This document shows, in pieces, positions 1 to 12,000 of a stretch of DNA of 64,000 nucleotides. The DNA is taken from NCBI GenBank assembly GCA_013399695.1, contig VXAU01003705.1, forward strand, positions 1 to 64,000, in the 5' to 3' direction. This stretch comes from Formicarius rufipectus. Its lineage: Eukaryota; Chordata; Aves; Passeriformes; Formicariidae. A program made the translations under genes and the position numbers. The stretch's first letter is position 1. Every line of letters starts with the position of its first letter. The notes beneath the pieces are model-generated. The model saw nothing but the letters and a program-made list of their open reading frames with translations, ran no database searches and was not told the DNA's origin.

Positions 1-1320
1 GATTGTTGACTTTGAGCCTCCTCTTTGTGGAGGTTATGTTTGTAACGCACAAGGCAGTGGTCTGTTTGGCATTCTGCACTGGGCATCACTCGGGTATGAC
101 AGACCCAATACATCATGAGTATTTCTTTGTTGCATTAAGACATAGTCAATGAGGTGCCAGTGCTTGGATTGAGGATACATCCAGGTTGTCTTCAGGCTGT
201 CTTTCTGTTGATAGTGTTGGTGATGGTGAGCTGTTGTTCTGCACAAAGCTCTAGCAGGAGGCATCCATTGTCATTGCAGTTTCCAACACCATGCTTGCCT
301 ATTTCTCCTTTCCAGGTTTCAGAGTACTTTCCTACTGTGACACTCAAGTCACCAAGGATTATGATTTTATCGTCTGCAGGAACCTTTTGGGTAAGGTGGT
401 GCAGGTCAGTGTAGAATTTGTCTTTTTCNGAGAGCAGCAATGTCGATGTTGAGTTGTGCCAGTTCACGGGCAATTAGAGCAGAACAACGCTCGGGACGTC
501 CACTGTCTGCAGTATCAAGCATGGTTCTGATGTTCCAACATGCCAGTGTCAGTTTGAATACACCTTTGGAGGCAGGTGTTTGCCTTTGTCTCTTTGTCGT
601 GGTTTGACCGCATCGGAAGATGCCCATTGGCCGTGGTTCGCCAACCGGGTGAAGGGTGGAGATGAGCTTTGGTTAGGCCACCTTTTCTAGGCCCCTCTCC
701 ATGTGGAGCAAGCAGTGCTCTCCTTGAAAAAGGCTGCTAGGTCATTCAGGATGCTGCCGAACAAGACTGTTATCTCTGGGATCAGTCTTGAGCGACCAAT
801 GTCTTGAACCACCTGCATGCAGGATTGGGTCTGTGGCTTCCAGTGCTCCTTATCATCTGCCATTTTGTCCCTCGCCTGTCGGTGCAGGGCTTTGCAAATG
901 TGGGTGAATCCCTCAAGCCTGTGCAGTGGACTTTTTAGGTGAGGCACAGCGTGTGCAGAACTGGCCCCACCCTTTACTCCTGAGGTTCATCTGCCAGGGC
1001 CTAGCAGGTTTGGACGGCGACAGCGAGGTCCTTAGGATGTAGGCTTGGTTAGAGTATCTTTCTCTTAGATGGATGGCCTTACAGGGCTAAGCGAGCTCCA
1101 TCTGCCCGGGTTTGGAGTTAGAGTTGTCCTTCTCCTAGGATGGCTGCCGGGCAGCTGACGAGCCCGTCCTGCCTGAGGACACACTTTGTCTGACCCTTCA
1201 GTTGAGACCTGACCAGTATGGGAGACCCTACCGGAGGCATAAACCACCACCAGCATAGCTCACAACCTCATAAGGGCAGACAAGCTTCTCCCCCACGACA
1301 AGGGGGTGTCCGTGGAGAAG
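1..1320 (-). mobile_element. RTE-type LINE fragment (5' region and endonuclease part)
   Basis: Read on the minus strand, this encodes pieces of an APE-type LINE endonuclease of the RTE/BovB kind, often annotated as craniofacial development protein 2-like. Visible motifs in order are LACWNIRTM (about 546-520), IIILGDLSVTVGKYSETW (about 365-310), CAEQQLTITNT (about 245-210), SKHWHLIDYVL (about 165-130) and, in another frame near 85, QTDHCLVR with the family's D-H pair. Frame changes, a stop and an internal loss make it non-functional. The reverse transcriptase would lie to the left of the window. The stretch about 640-1320 is GC-richer 5' sequence with an 86-codon open frame (947-687) of unknown meaning. 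The outer boundary near 1320 is judged from composition only. It lies antisense to MTMR7 in intron 1. Confidence 0.8.
34..627 (-). pseudogene. Broken LINE endonuclease (RTE clade)
   Basis: The endonuclease is spread over at least three reading frames. The first runs from the ATG at 627 down to about 430 and carries the WNIRT motif. The second runs from about 428 to 210 and carries the GD..VG core. The third, from about 215, carries the HWHLIDY motif, and a last shift near 90 leads into TDHCLV. Between DIAAL and EKDKFY the family normally has roughly a hundred more residues, which are absent here. The ambiguous base N at 429 sits at that junction. The domain assignment rests on motif order; the size of the missing part is estimated from memory of the family. 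Confidence 0.75.
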
Positions 1321-2118
1321 ATTTTATTTGTAGTTTTGTATTAAAAACCCACATACACACAACCAAATTTTTGGTTAGCATTGCTCAATCATGTGGCTCA
1401 GACTGGTGAGTGGGGAGAGGATGTGACTAGGAAGCCTGGAAATGCATCCGTCAGCACTGCCCTGCTCTGTGGATGCTGCTTTGCTTTCTGCCTCATAGCC
1501 CAAGCTACCTCAGTTGGCAGGCTGGAGTGACGAGTGCCTGTACAGCAGTGTCCTCATGGGCTGAACTGCAGCGTAGGGACCTTTTTTCATCCAAAGCTAA
1601 TTTTTATTGCTGTTTTTGTGGATTCCTTTACATTTTGCTTTTGTGTCATCCCTCCTCTTCTGCTTATGCTTGATGGATTAACAGTGTATTTCTTCAATTC
1701 CTTCTCAACCCAATATATGACCTCTGAAGTAGATGGTCCTGGGAAAAGACTTTATCCATGCTTTCTAGCTCTTTTATTTTTGTTTCAAGCAGAGTATAGC
1801 TGGCCTTGAGGGAGAAGACTCAATTTTAATAATGGTTTGATTTTAGACATTTTGCTACCAAACTTGCTTATTTTGGTTCTAAGTGTTTCTTGTTCCTATT
1901 TTTAAAACAGTGCAATGCATTTGGAATACATGTTGTAAACATATAATTCTCAGATGCTGGCAGTGTTCTGTTTTTTATGAGAAACTAGTTTTAGTTTTAA
2001 AATTTTTTCAGTAGGAAATCCATCACACCCATGGTTGCTAATTGTTAACTGTTTTGGGCAGGTTTTGTCCCATGGCATATCCACCTTGTTGGTTTTCTAC
2101 TGTTCTGGCTTCTCAGTC

Positions 2119-2187
2119 AGAAATCGTAGAATATTTTGTGTTTAAAGGGACCTTAAAGATCATCTAGTTCCAACCCCTGATAGATGT
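2119..2187 (-). repeat. CR1 LINE 3'-end fragment
   Basis: The stretch GGGACCTTAAAGATCATCTA followed by GTTCCAACCCC is the reverse complement of the 3' end of avian CR1 elements, and the degenerate bases before it (ATCGTAGAATATTTTG) fit the diverged tail side. Only about 70 bp is recognisable. It is old and lies antisense to MTMR7. Confidence 0.8.
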
Positions 2188-2672
2188 CTGTAAAATGTGC
2201 CATATACAAAATATAAACAGTGTATGAGCCACAAGCTGAAGATCTGAGGGTTAATAATGTGTTATGGACTCACCTGTTGTCAGGATTGCAGCTGAAAGAA
2301 TGTCCGTGTTGTGCCCTAGGTGGGAGAGCAGTGGAAGTAAAGTCTTTGATTACCATTGAAAAGTGACTGAAGACAAAAACTTCTGTCAGACCTTAGAGGG
2401 CATAGGGACAAACACTCAACAGAAGTTTACCTGGGAACCTGAGTGAGACCTGCTGAAGAGGGACACTCTACTGCTGTCATCTCCTGCTTATTGTTATTTT
2501 ATAAGTTTAGCTTTCTGTGTATCACTGATAATTCTGGAATGGGTCAAATGAAAACATGGAGCTAGAGTTTAGCTGAAGGCCAGGCCCTACCTTGCTGTCA
2601 CATGGTTTTGGTAAGGTGAGATCCTAAAGAAGAGCTTAAACGAGATATTGCTTGGAAGTCTTTGCCAACAAG

Positions 2673-2756
2673 TTTTTTGATACAAAAGTACCATAACAGG
2701 GCAAAAAATGAAACTTTTTTGATACAAAAGTACCATAAGAGGGGAAAAAATGAAAA
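2673..2756. repeat. Two-copy tandem duplication, 42-bp unit
   Basis: Two adjacent copies share TTTTTTGATACAAAAGTACC and differ at only a few bases (CAGGGC versus GAGGGG in the second half). The period is 42 bp. The high identity suggests a fairly recent local duplication in the intron. Confidence 0.85.
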
Positions 2757-2943
2757 TTAAGGTACATCTGGAAATAGATCACATAATATAATCACATTTT
2801 TTCCATATAGTTATACTTTTAAAATATTTCCTATTATACTGAAAAGAACTTGTTTGTAAATGGACAAATGTGGACACGGAGCTCTCACTGTGGCAGGCTC
2901 TGTCATAACCTAATTTTTTTTTCTCTGTCATTTCTTTGTATAG

Positions 2944-3066
2944 GTTGAAAACGTTCGGTTACTTGATCGTTTATCTTCAAGAAAAGCTGCACTGGGAACC
3001 TTGTACCTAACAGCTACCCATGTCATATTTGTGGAGAATGGTTCTGAAACTCGTAAAGAAACCTGG
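2944..3066 (+). CDS. MTMR7: MTMR7 exon 2 (residues 9-49)
   Basis: Opens the PH-GRAM domain: VENVRLLDRL, then GTLYLTATHVIFVE and ETRKETW. Acceptor TTTGTATAG, donor GTAGGA (weak at +4 to +6). Length 123 bp, phase 0 at both ends. Confidence 0.96.
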
Positions 3067-6000
3067 GTAGGAATTTTTGTCATTTCAGGTAGCTGTAAGT
3101 GCATGGCATTTTATTGATGGTAATTTGAAAATTACTTGCAAAACAGTTTAGATGTAGGAAATTAGTTCATGTGGATGCTTTTCTAACTTCAGGGCATGTG
3201 AAGTTCCAGCCTAGTAGATTTTGAAAATTTTCAATGGATTCTGGATGTTGCAGTACAGTAAGAGGAGTAGAAGGGCCTTCTTTATATGAATACCAGATGT
3301 GCTAGAATGAGGAATAGCTTCTGTAAACTACAACATTGCTCTTATCATCCAGGAAGAACTGAGGAGAAATGCCTTGAATGTGAACTACTACCTTGGTTCT
3401 CTCGCTGACTGCTTGTGTTGAATCAGTGATTTTGTTGTTTTAATATTTTAATTTTTTTTTGCAATGTGGTATTTTGAATTAACTATTTTGATGGCTTGAT
3501 AATATATGTGGCATGTTATAATGGTTTAACCCCAGCCATTGACCAAGTTCCACACAGCTGTTCATTCAGTCTCCCATCAGCAGGTCCGGGCAGAGAATTG
3601 GAAGGGTAAAAACTATAAAACTCGTGGGTTGAACAGGTAAAGCAAAAGCCACACACATGCACAAAGCAAAACAAGGAATTCGTTCACCATTTCCCGTGGG
3701 CAGGGAGGTGTTCAGTCATTCCCAGGAGATCAGGGTCCCAACACACGTAACAGTTGCTTAGGAAGACAAACACAATCACTTCAAACAACCCCTTTTCTCC
3801 TTTCCCCCCCCACTTTATATGCATGCACATCGTGTCATATGGTATGGAATATCCCTTTGGTTGGTTGGGGTCAGCTGTCCTGGGTGAGTCCCCTCAGAGC
3901 TTCCCATGCATCCTCAGCCTCCTCATCAGCATTGCAGTATGAGAAGCAGAAAAGGTATTGCTCCATGTAAGCAATAACAAAAACATCACTGTATTATCAA
4001 CCCTGTGTTCAGCACAAATCCAAAACATAGGCCTATATCAGTCACTGTGAAGGAAATTAACTGTATCCCAGCCAAAACCAGCACACAAGTATATATATAG
4101 GTACAAATATTGTTCCAGTGTCATACCATTTGAGAGTCTTATATGTCTTAATTATGCGTCCTTTATCCACTTTTGTACTATTTAAATCCATCCTCTTCTA
4201 GTCCCACTAGTCCTTACCCAATTTTTATTGTAATGTTTCATCTCATCTGATGAAGTATTTAAAATTATATCAGTATTACCACTCTGCCCCTGAGAAGGCC
4301 CAAAATTTTGGCCTTATCTAACTAATGCTGGTTCTTCTTTTCACTGTGCAAATAGATGAAAAGCACTCTTTCTCTGACAACCACTAGCTTACACTAAAGC
4401 AAACAAACAGAAAGCTTTGGATAACAAGGACAGACTGATATTTGAGCAGCTGAAACACTCCAAAAGTGCTTCTTTGTCTGCAGGTGACAAGCACTGCTTG
4501 AGCCTGAAACGAGATTGAAACGGAGCTATAAGAGGAGGAGTGTAGAGGGGTTTGTGAAACAGTGGTGGAAGCTATTATGCCTGCCTTGGCACATCAATAA
4601 AAATATATTTTATTTTTTTTTACTTAAAGATTTGATTGACATAACTGTTTTCAATTCCCTTACAGGTTCTGCACAGTCAAATTTCCTCTATTGAGAAGCA
4701 AGCCACCACAGCCACTGGTTGCCCATTGCTGATCCGCTGCAAGAACTTCCAGGTCATCCAGCTGATCATCCCTCAGGAACGAGACTGCCATGACATTTAC
4801 ATATCGCTGATACGTCTGGCTCGACCAGGTATGGGAGGGAAATGGCACAACAAGCAATCCTCATCCTGAAGAAGGACAATATAATGGAAGAAATGTATCT
4901 CTGCATCTTTGTGCTTTTCAGGTTAAGAAAAAATTTTCATCAGAGATGTGTTATGAAAGAAATATTAAAATAATCACTTACAGAGCAATGAAGAAACCAC
5001 ATTATAAGAAGTAGTTTATTCTATAAAATATGATGTGAGCTTCTTTTAAACTAATACTCTATGGGCCATAAAATATATTATAATGCTATAAAATATAAAA
5101 TATAATGCTATTTTACACACAGCTGTTGCTTACTGGATGCCTTGTGTGATTTAGGAAAACACTAAATTAAGCGAGCTTTCGTGTCCCTGCTCTGTAAAGA
5201 GCCTTAAAATATATTTAGTGGTCCTTTCAAGATTAGAATTTTGACTTTCTGTGCTGTGCATAAATTTCTTGTGAAAGGTTTTGCAGTTCATCTATTGCAC
5301 TGGACTGCCAGTGTTTTGGCCAATTATTATCTGCACTTTGAATGTGCCCTGTTTCAATTTCTGAATTCAGTTCAAGATCCTTTAGAAACTCTTCCTCTTT
5401 TCAGTGAAAATCCAAATGTTGCAGCAAAGTCTGATATCTGATCACCTACATTATAGCTGCTCTCTGCATTATGCTCTCCTAAGAATCAGCTGATAAGGGT
5501 TCTGGATTGTTTATTTTTAAAATGGTAACTGTAGAAATACAACACCAACTTTTATCTTTACCAACTTTATTTTAATAGTATGCAAAGAAATTGTCTACCA
5601 CAGTCTGTACAAAGCTGACAACACTGGCTTTAGTTTTTATCTTGCTAGGAGAACACCAATTTCACGTACTCTGCTTGAGGGGGGAAAAGCTGCAGTCAGT
5701 CAGCACAGCTACTGAACTTTTTAAAGTGCCATCTATAATTAGGAAAGTAGCAATAGTAATATACAAGTGTAGCAGAAGTAATGTGGTATTCTAGGTGATG
5801 CTGGATGGAAGTAATCAGAAAAATTTTAAAACAAAGAGATAGATTCCATCAGTGGTTCTGCTGATACAAATCTGAATTCATACCATGGACCTGAGCTGCA
5901 AGTACGTGTTCATGCCTGCTGGAAGGAATGCAATTGTGGAATGCTCTCTCCCTGGAGGCAAGAGGAGGTGTGCATGCTGCTATGCCCCAGAACAGGCAGA

Positions 6001-9000
6001 CAGAATGACAAAGAGACGGGTAGCCTGAATACAAGTTCAGTGTCAGACTGAAATGGCCAAGAAGGTTTGAGTAAAGAAGATGCAATAACAGCACAGTCGA
6101 ATTAGCTCTTTGCATAGTTTAGCTGCACAGTAGTTTTCCTTCTCCAGCAAACTATTCAACCTTGATGGGAGGCAGAATAAAATCTTGCTTACTTACTCAA
6201 AATTAGAAGGCTCTGATTACAAGCTGAACCTTATGGTGCTCTGCCCTGCTATTTTGTCTGGGCTTGAAGTTGTAGTTTCTTCAGGTTACTCAACATTAGA
6301 AGGCAGGCTTTACTCGAGTAGTAGAAAAATGTGACTCATTCTGGCTCTAGTTTCTGTTCTCTGCCTATTCTTTTCATTCATTACACCTTAGGGAAACTTC
6401 AGTGAAGCCCGTGTTGTGTACTGGCTTAACATGTTCTATGTTGTCTGATGTCCTAGTTGTGTTAAAGGTGAATTTTATGGTTGATATTTATTTTTGCTAG
6501 AATTTTAATAAGATCAAGCTGTCAACTGAATTTGGTGGTTTTGCTTAATTAAGCCATTTTGTGAAACAAGCGGACCATAAGAGTTATTACAGGTTTAATA
6601 GCAGGATTGCAGGTGTTTATGGCAAAATAACTGTGAACAATTAGGAAAGGCCCTGTACTGGCAAAGGGGTGGTGACTGAGCTTCAAGGCACTGCTACTAA
6701 TACTTGAACATTTTTGTTTCCACCTATAGATACCATTATGTAATAATACCAATAACAATGAGGCAGCTTTCAGTCAGAAGTAACCTGGATATATTTTAAT
6801 AGGAAAAATTTTTAAAGGATTTCCCTGTGCCTATGAAGAGCAGGTCTGTTGGGAAGAAGATCCAGATGCTTCTGACAATCAAGCGGGGAAAACATGAGCT
6901 CAGATTGCTGCCAAGAGCACTTTATTAGAAAGAGCTCAGATTAGATTTATGGATTATGCTAAAACACTGTGTTAACAGATGAGAAATAGACCAAACTGTC
7001 TTTCTAATCTCTACCATGAAATTAGAGAATACAGAAAGAGTTTAAACTGTTGGACAATTTGCAAATCTTTCTTTTCTTTCTCCCTAATCAAGATTTTATT
7101 GACTTTCTGTGCATTCCTGACAGAGTTAACATTGTTTTCTTTCCTTATGTTGATACTTTTGTGTATGTGTGTATGCAGTCAATCTAATGAAATTTAAAAA
7201 GACTAAACAGAACTTAAAACTTTAGAAGACATAATCAAAATAAGAGTAAAGAGTTTCTACAGAAAACAGTGGAGTCTTATTACTAATACAGTGAGGATAT
7301 TTATTATTTTTATAGCTCTATGTCTCTACAGTACAGATCACTGTAGCATTCGAAGACTGTTTATTTGCTTATTACTAGAAAAGAAAGTATAGTTTTTAAA
7401 TTTACTGATCTTCCTAAAATTATATTGTAGAACAAGCATATCAATGGAGAGCTATGAAATCAGAGAGGACAGCTTGTGAATTACTTTGATTCTAAATTTA
7501 AAAACCTGTTGGTCAGAAAGAAACTTAGAGCAACAGAATGAAACATGCCCTTGTGACATAAAATCTTAAATATCAATGAAAGTTAATTTCAAGTTGTATG
7601 CTGAACAGTTACTCATGTCAGTGAAAGTTGCCATTCAATGGAAAAGGTGTCTGTCTGTCATGGGTCACCAGGACTAAGGTACTCATTAGCATAAATAAAG
7701 ATGTATTCCTGAAAAAAAGTTAAAAACTCCAGCACCATTGAAGTGTCTCATATTGCCCTTGATTGACAGGGACAGGTGGCATAGCTACTTAAGCAATTTC
7801 ATGGTCATAGTAAAATGATTCATGTAGCATATGCTTTTTTTTATGGTATTGCATAATCTGTATCTCAAATGCTTTTGCTAATAATTTAAGGACAAAATTG
7901 TGCAGTCCACAAAACTAAGATTTCATTGAAGCTATTAGAAACCTTCCTAATTAGGGACAAAGACTAGTGAATTAGTTAATTTTTGGAAGATTGTGCTGCA
8001 CAGTCCATTGTTCACATCTTTTGTCTTTGCCACAAGACATGTTACGTTAATAAAGGGACTTCTGAACTACTAGACAGTAAATTCTTTTGCAGAACAAGTG
8101 CTAACTCTGGCACTGACTGCAGTTTTCTTTGGATGAAATCATGTTGCTGACATTTTTTCTTTGTGCTGAGAGAGGCTTTTACAGTCCTGCTGAAGTTTAG
8201 CAGAACAGTGTATTTGTAATAGTACTTCTATTAGGGCACATATATTTCAACATATACAAACAAAAGAAGAGCCTAGTACTTTAAAAGTTTACTTGACAGG
8301 TGATACAAACCAGGATATGAGCTTTTATAAAACAAAGCAAACTGTTTTAAAAGAAACTGCATCAAGGTAAACACCACGTTCTGTTTTTGAAGTGTGATTT
8401 TGGGATGAGAAATCTGAAGTGGTTTACTGGTTTTTGTTTGTTTGCTTATTTTGTTTTTCAGTGAAATATGAAGAGCTGTATTGCTTCTCATTCAATCCAA
8501 AATTAGATAAAGAAGAACGAGAGCAAGGCTGGAAGCTTGTGAACCTCACTGAAGAATATAATCGGATGGGTGTTCCAAACAACTATTGGCAGATTTGTGA
8601 TGTAAACAGAGACTATGGAGTGAGTTGTTGTGATTTTTTCTGCTACAGAGGCTGTTTGTAAGATAAATCAGCAGCCTGACTGTAAACTCCTGTAGTGCTT
8701 AGTTGCAAGATTCCTTTGTGCTGAGTGCTGTGCACATGTCTTAAGCTGCAGTTCTTCCATTCTTTCACATAAAAAGGCACATAGAAAGTGAGAGGAAGGA
8801 TATATCTTCATTTAACTGATGTGGAAATGAAGCACAGAAAACATGTGCACAGTGTTTTAAATGTTAGGATTCAGCTGCATGGGAAGAAGTTTAAACCATA
8901 CCTAATGTTATGAGTCTGAATAAGAGTTTTCCTGACATTTAAGGCTATATAAAGATACGGCACAGTCATTTTAAGAAAAAGAATTGCTCAAAAGAGTGAG

Positions 9001-12000
9001 CTTAGCAATATTTTTTTCCTCAGTGGCTATTCCACACTCCTTTTGAAACCTCTGTGAAGGAATTTTAGCATTTTTCACAGTCATCTGGTAGGTCATATGT
9101 CTTCCTAGCTGCCTGTTGTCCTGGACAATTAAAGACTTTAGAATGTTAATTAATTGTGAGAAATAATAACCAAAGTATTTTTGAAGGAAATTTGTCCATA
9201 CACTCCATTGGCTCTGTTGCTGGAGCACATCCATGTTAAGAAAGGACTCTGAAGTTCTCAGAGAAGACTGAATATGCTGTCAGCATTTGTTTTCTTTTGG
9301 TTAAAACAAGTGGAAAAAATGTTTGACCTCTTTTAAGATAAAGTGTAGGAAAAATGGCATTATGAGTAAAATCCAGTTCGCCACAGCAACATCTGTAACA
9401 ACAAGCCATAACTTTTCTTTCTCCTTCATTACATATCTGTCTCAGAAAATAATTTCTTCCTAGGCATCCTAATTCCTTTAGTCATCTCAGAAAGTCACAG
9501 GGAGATACTGGATATCCTTTTGACCCCAGTCAGAATGCCACAGGCAATATAAGGAAAAGGGAGTTAAACTAGGACCCCATCTGTGGTCCCACTTGTCTCC
9601 AGAGAGACTTTTGGGCTTTTTTTGAAGGCTCGTTGCGTTCCTCTCAGAAGTGGTAGGCATTGGCAGGGCTACTTGCCTTTTGGTATCCTCATTTTGCATG
9701 GGTTAATTTCTTTTCTCTAAGTCCCTATTTTTATTTAATTATTCTTATTATCAGGGTTGCTGGAAAAATTGGCTCTGTATTCCCCTCCCATTATAACAGG
9801 ATGTTTGAGAACTTCACCTACTCACATCCTTTCTCACAAATTCTGCTACCGAGGAAACTGCAGTTGGAAGTACATCTTTGCTGTACATAATGATAAATCT
9901 TTTATGGTATGTATATTAGACCTGTCCTCAACAAGGCATGAATCAACATTTGGAAATACAGCCCTTCAACACTTCTGCTTCAGTTTTGCTATCTGTATGT
10001 TAGTATTAATACTTTCCAGCTTCAAAAGAATGTTTTGAGAAATGTCAGTGATGTCTATACAATAATGATGGAATATTCCCTGAGATTTGGGTTCCTTGGT
10101 ATTTTGTTTTTGCTGTGGAGATGGCTAGTGTTACTTGTCCTTTGCAGACCAAATAAGCAGAGTTTCTTTTCACAGGTCTGTGACTCCTATCCTACAGAAG
10201 TGTATGTACCAAAGTCTGCGACTGCACACATCATAGTGGGGAGTTCTAAATTTCGGAGTCGAAGACGTTTCCCAGCTCTTTCCTATTACTGTAAGGATAA
10301 CAATGTAAGTGCAAAGTTGAAGCTTTGAAATGTTTGCTTATTTTGGCCTTGGTTTTGTAATTCTTCTAGTAAGATTTTACAAGAAGAAATCAGTTATTAT
10401 TGAATTTTAAAAATTATTACTGTAGCCTGGTTAGTGTGTTTAGTTAATTAATAGGTATTAACAAGCATTTAATACATTCATTTAAGCCCAGCTGCATCAT
10501 TCAGCTAATAAAAAAAAAATCCTTATATTATAAGAAAGTGGAGTAGTGCAGGAGGTCCTGACGTATAGGTGGCAAAAGAGTGAAGGTCAGCAGCAGACAG
10601 CTTAGGAAGTGATTGGAAGGAGAACAGAGCAATTTTGGATCTGGTAGTGCCAGCCTGAGGTCAAATTGAGTAGGTTAAAAACTATACTTGCAGCAATTAG
10701 CAAATTAGGACTAGCTTTTCCAGAAAAGATCTGTGAAGACACCAAAAAAATGAAAGAACTATACAGTGTTGGCTGAGCAGCATGTTGTGGGTTTGTTGAA
10801 GCACCATTCCTTGTCTGCAGGAGTGAGGAGTGCCACCTTCTCTCCATAACAGATATTCTCAGGGCTGAGCCTCACCTTTTGGAAAAAAAACCTGTCCATA
10901 GACTATTTGCATTTCTTTTTTCTGGCAGCTCAGGTAAAGGACTGAAGGATCCCATGCTGTGGGTGTTTTTACATTTGTGTTCCAGACCCTTAGAGGTTGG
11001 CTTGGCTCAGCTATCGTCACCAGTTAGGCGAATGATGTCCCCTTTGTCCTCTCAGAGGATTTGTGTGACTCTTCTTTCAGTCCCAGACTGGCAACTGCAT
11101 CAAGAGGTCTTCCCTAATGCTGAGGGACAGGCAGGACTTCCCAGGAGACAGAGCTAGTCTGGGATTACAGGGCACCTGTAGATTTTGCCACACAGGATGG
11201 GAAATATTTCTGTAGAATATCACAAGCACGAATCATAAGCTACAACCCCTGTGGAAATCTTCAGAAAACTTCAGAAATAAAACCTTCAGAAAGAAGGAAT
11301 AAGACATAGACACTCTTTGTTTACTCTGCATTTCATCAAAATATTGCTTCCATAAAGATCTGTGAATTTTACAACAAAAGGATAGAAAGATTTCAATACT
11401 AAATACAATTTCTGTGTAAGCTGCATATAATTTTTAGCATTTTGTTAAGGCAAAATTTTTCAGAGCTAATCACTTTGCATAATTAACTATGTCCAAATAT
11501 AGATAGCTAGGATTCAAAACACTTGGACATTTCCAAGTCCTAGTGAAAACTAAGGTCTTAGGGGTCAACTAGATTCCAATATATAGTGATTCAGTTTGGA
11601 TAAGTTTCATGGTTTCAGCCTGAATGTTTTCCCTGTTGTGGTTGGAGTTCAGGTTAAGGTTCAAACTACCAAGATCTGAAGTATCATGTTAACTTGTGGA
11701 TCCTTCATGGTTCAAAGAGCTAGGGAAATCAGTGCTGGAGGAAATACTTCCTTGTGAGTTTGGAGGTTGCTGTGAGCTGCCAGCTAATAGAGAAATGGAG
11801 AGGAGAGGGATATGATTTATGATGCTCACAGTGGGTTAGGAATAGATCTCCTGCATACAGAGGAGACAAGTATTGCTCATTCAGCCTTTCATATCCAGAA
11901 GTTACCCATAGCTCTTTTACCCTGACACATTCAGTGATGATATAACACCTTACTTGAGTCTTGCAGAATCTGTGTGAACATGATGAGATCAAAGTCGGGA

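Larger units (their letters stand above)
1321..2943. other. Rest of MTMR7 intron 1 within the window
   Basis: Non-coding DNA between the LINE remnant and MTMR7 exon 2. It holds a CR1 tail (about 2119-2187) and a 42-bp tandem duplication (2673-2756). The ORFs at 1473-1809 look like chance frames in T-rich sequence. MTMR7 exon 1, which should encode about eight residues, is not seen here and there is no CpG island, so the promoter must lie left of the window. Confidence 0.7.

Noticed and set aside
3514..4087. Full-length endogenous retrovirus
   Set aside because: Only one LTR is present and there are no gag, pol or env frames near it.
10035..10328. 97-codon frame as a separate gene
   Set aside because: It is MTMR7 exon 5 read with its upstream intron.
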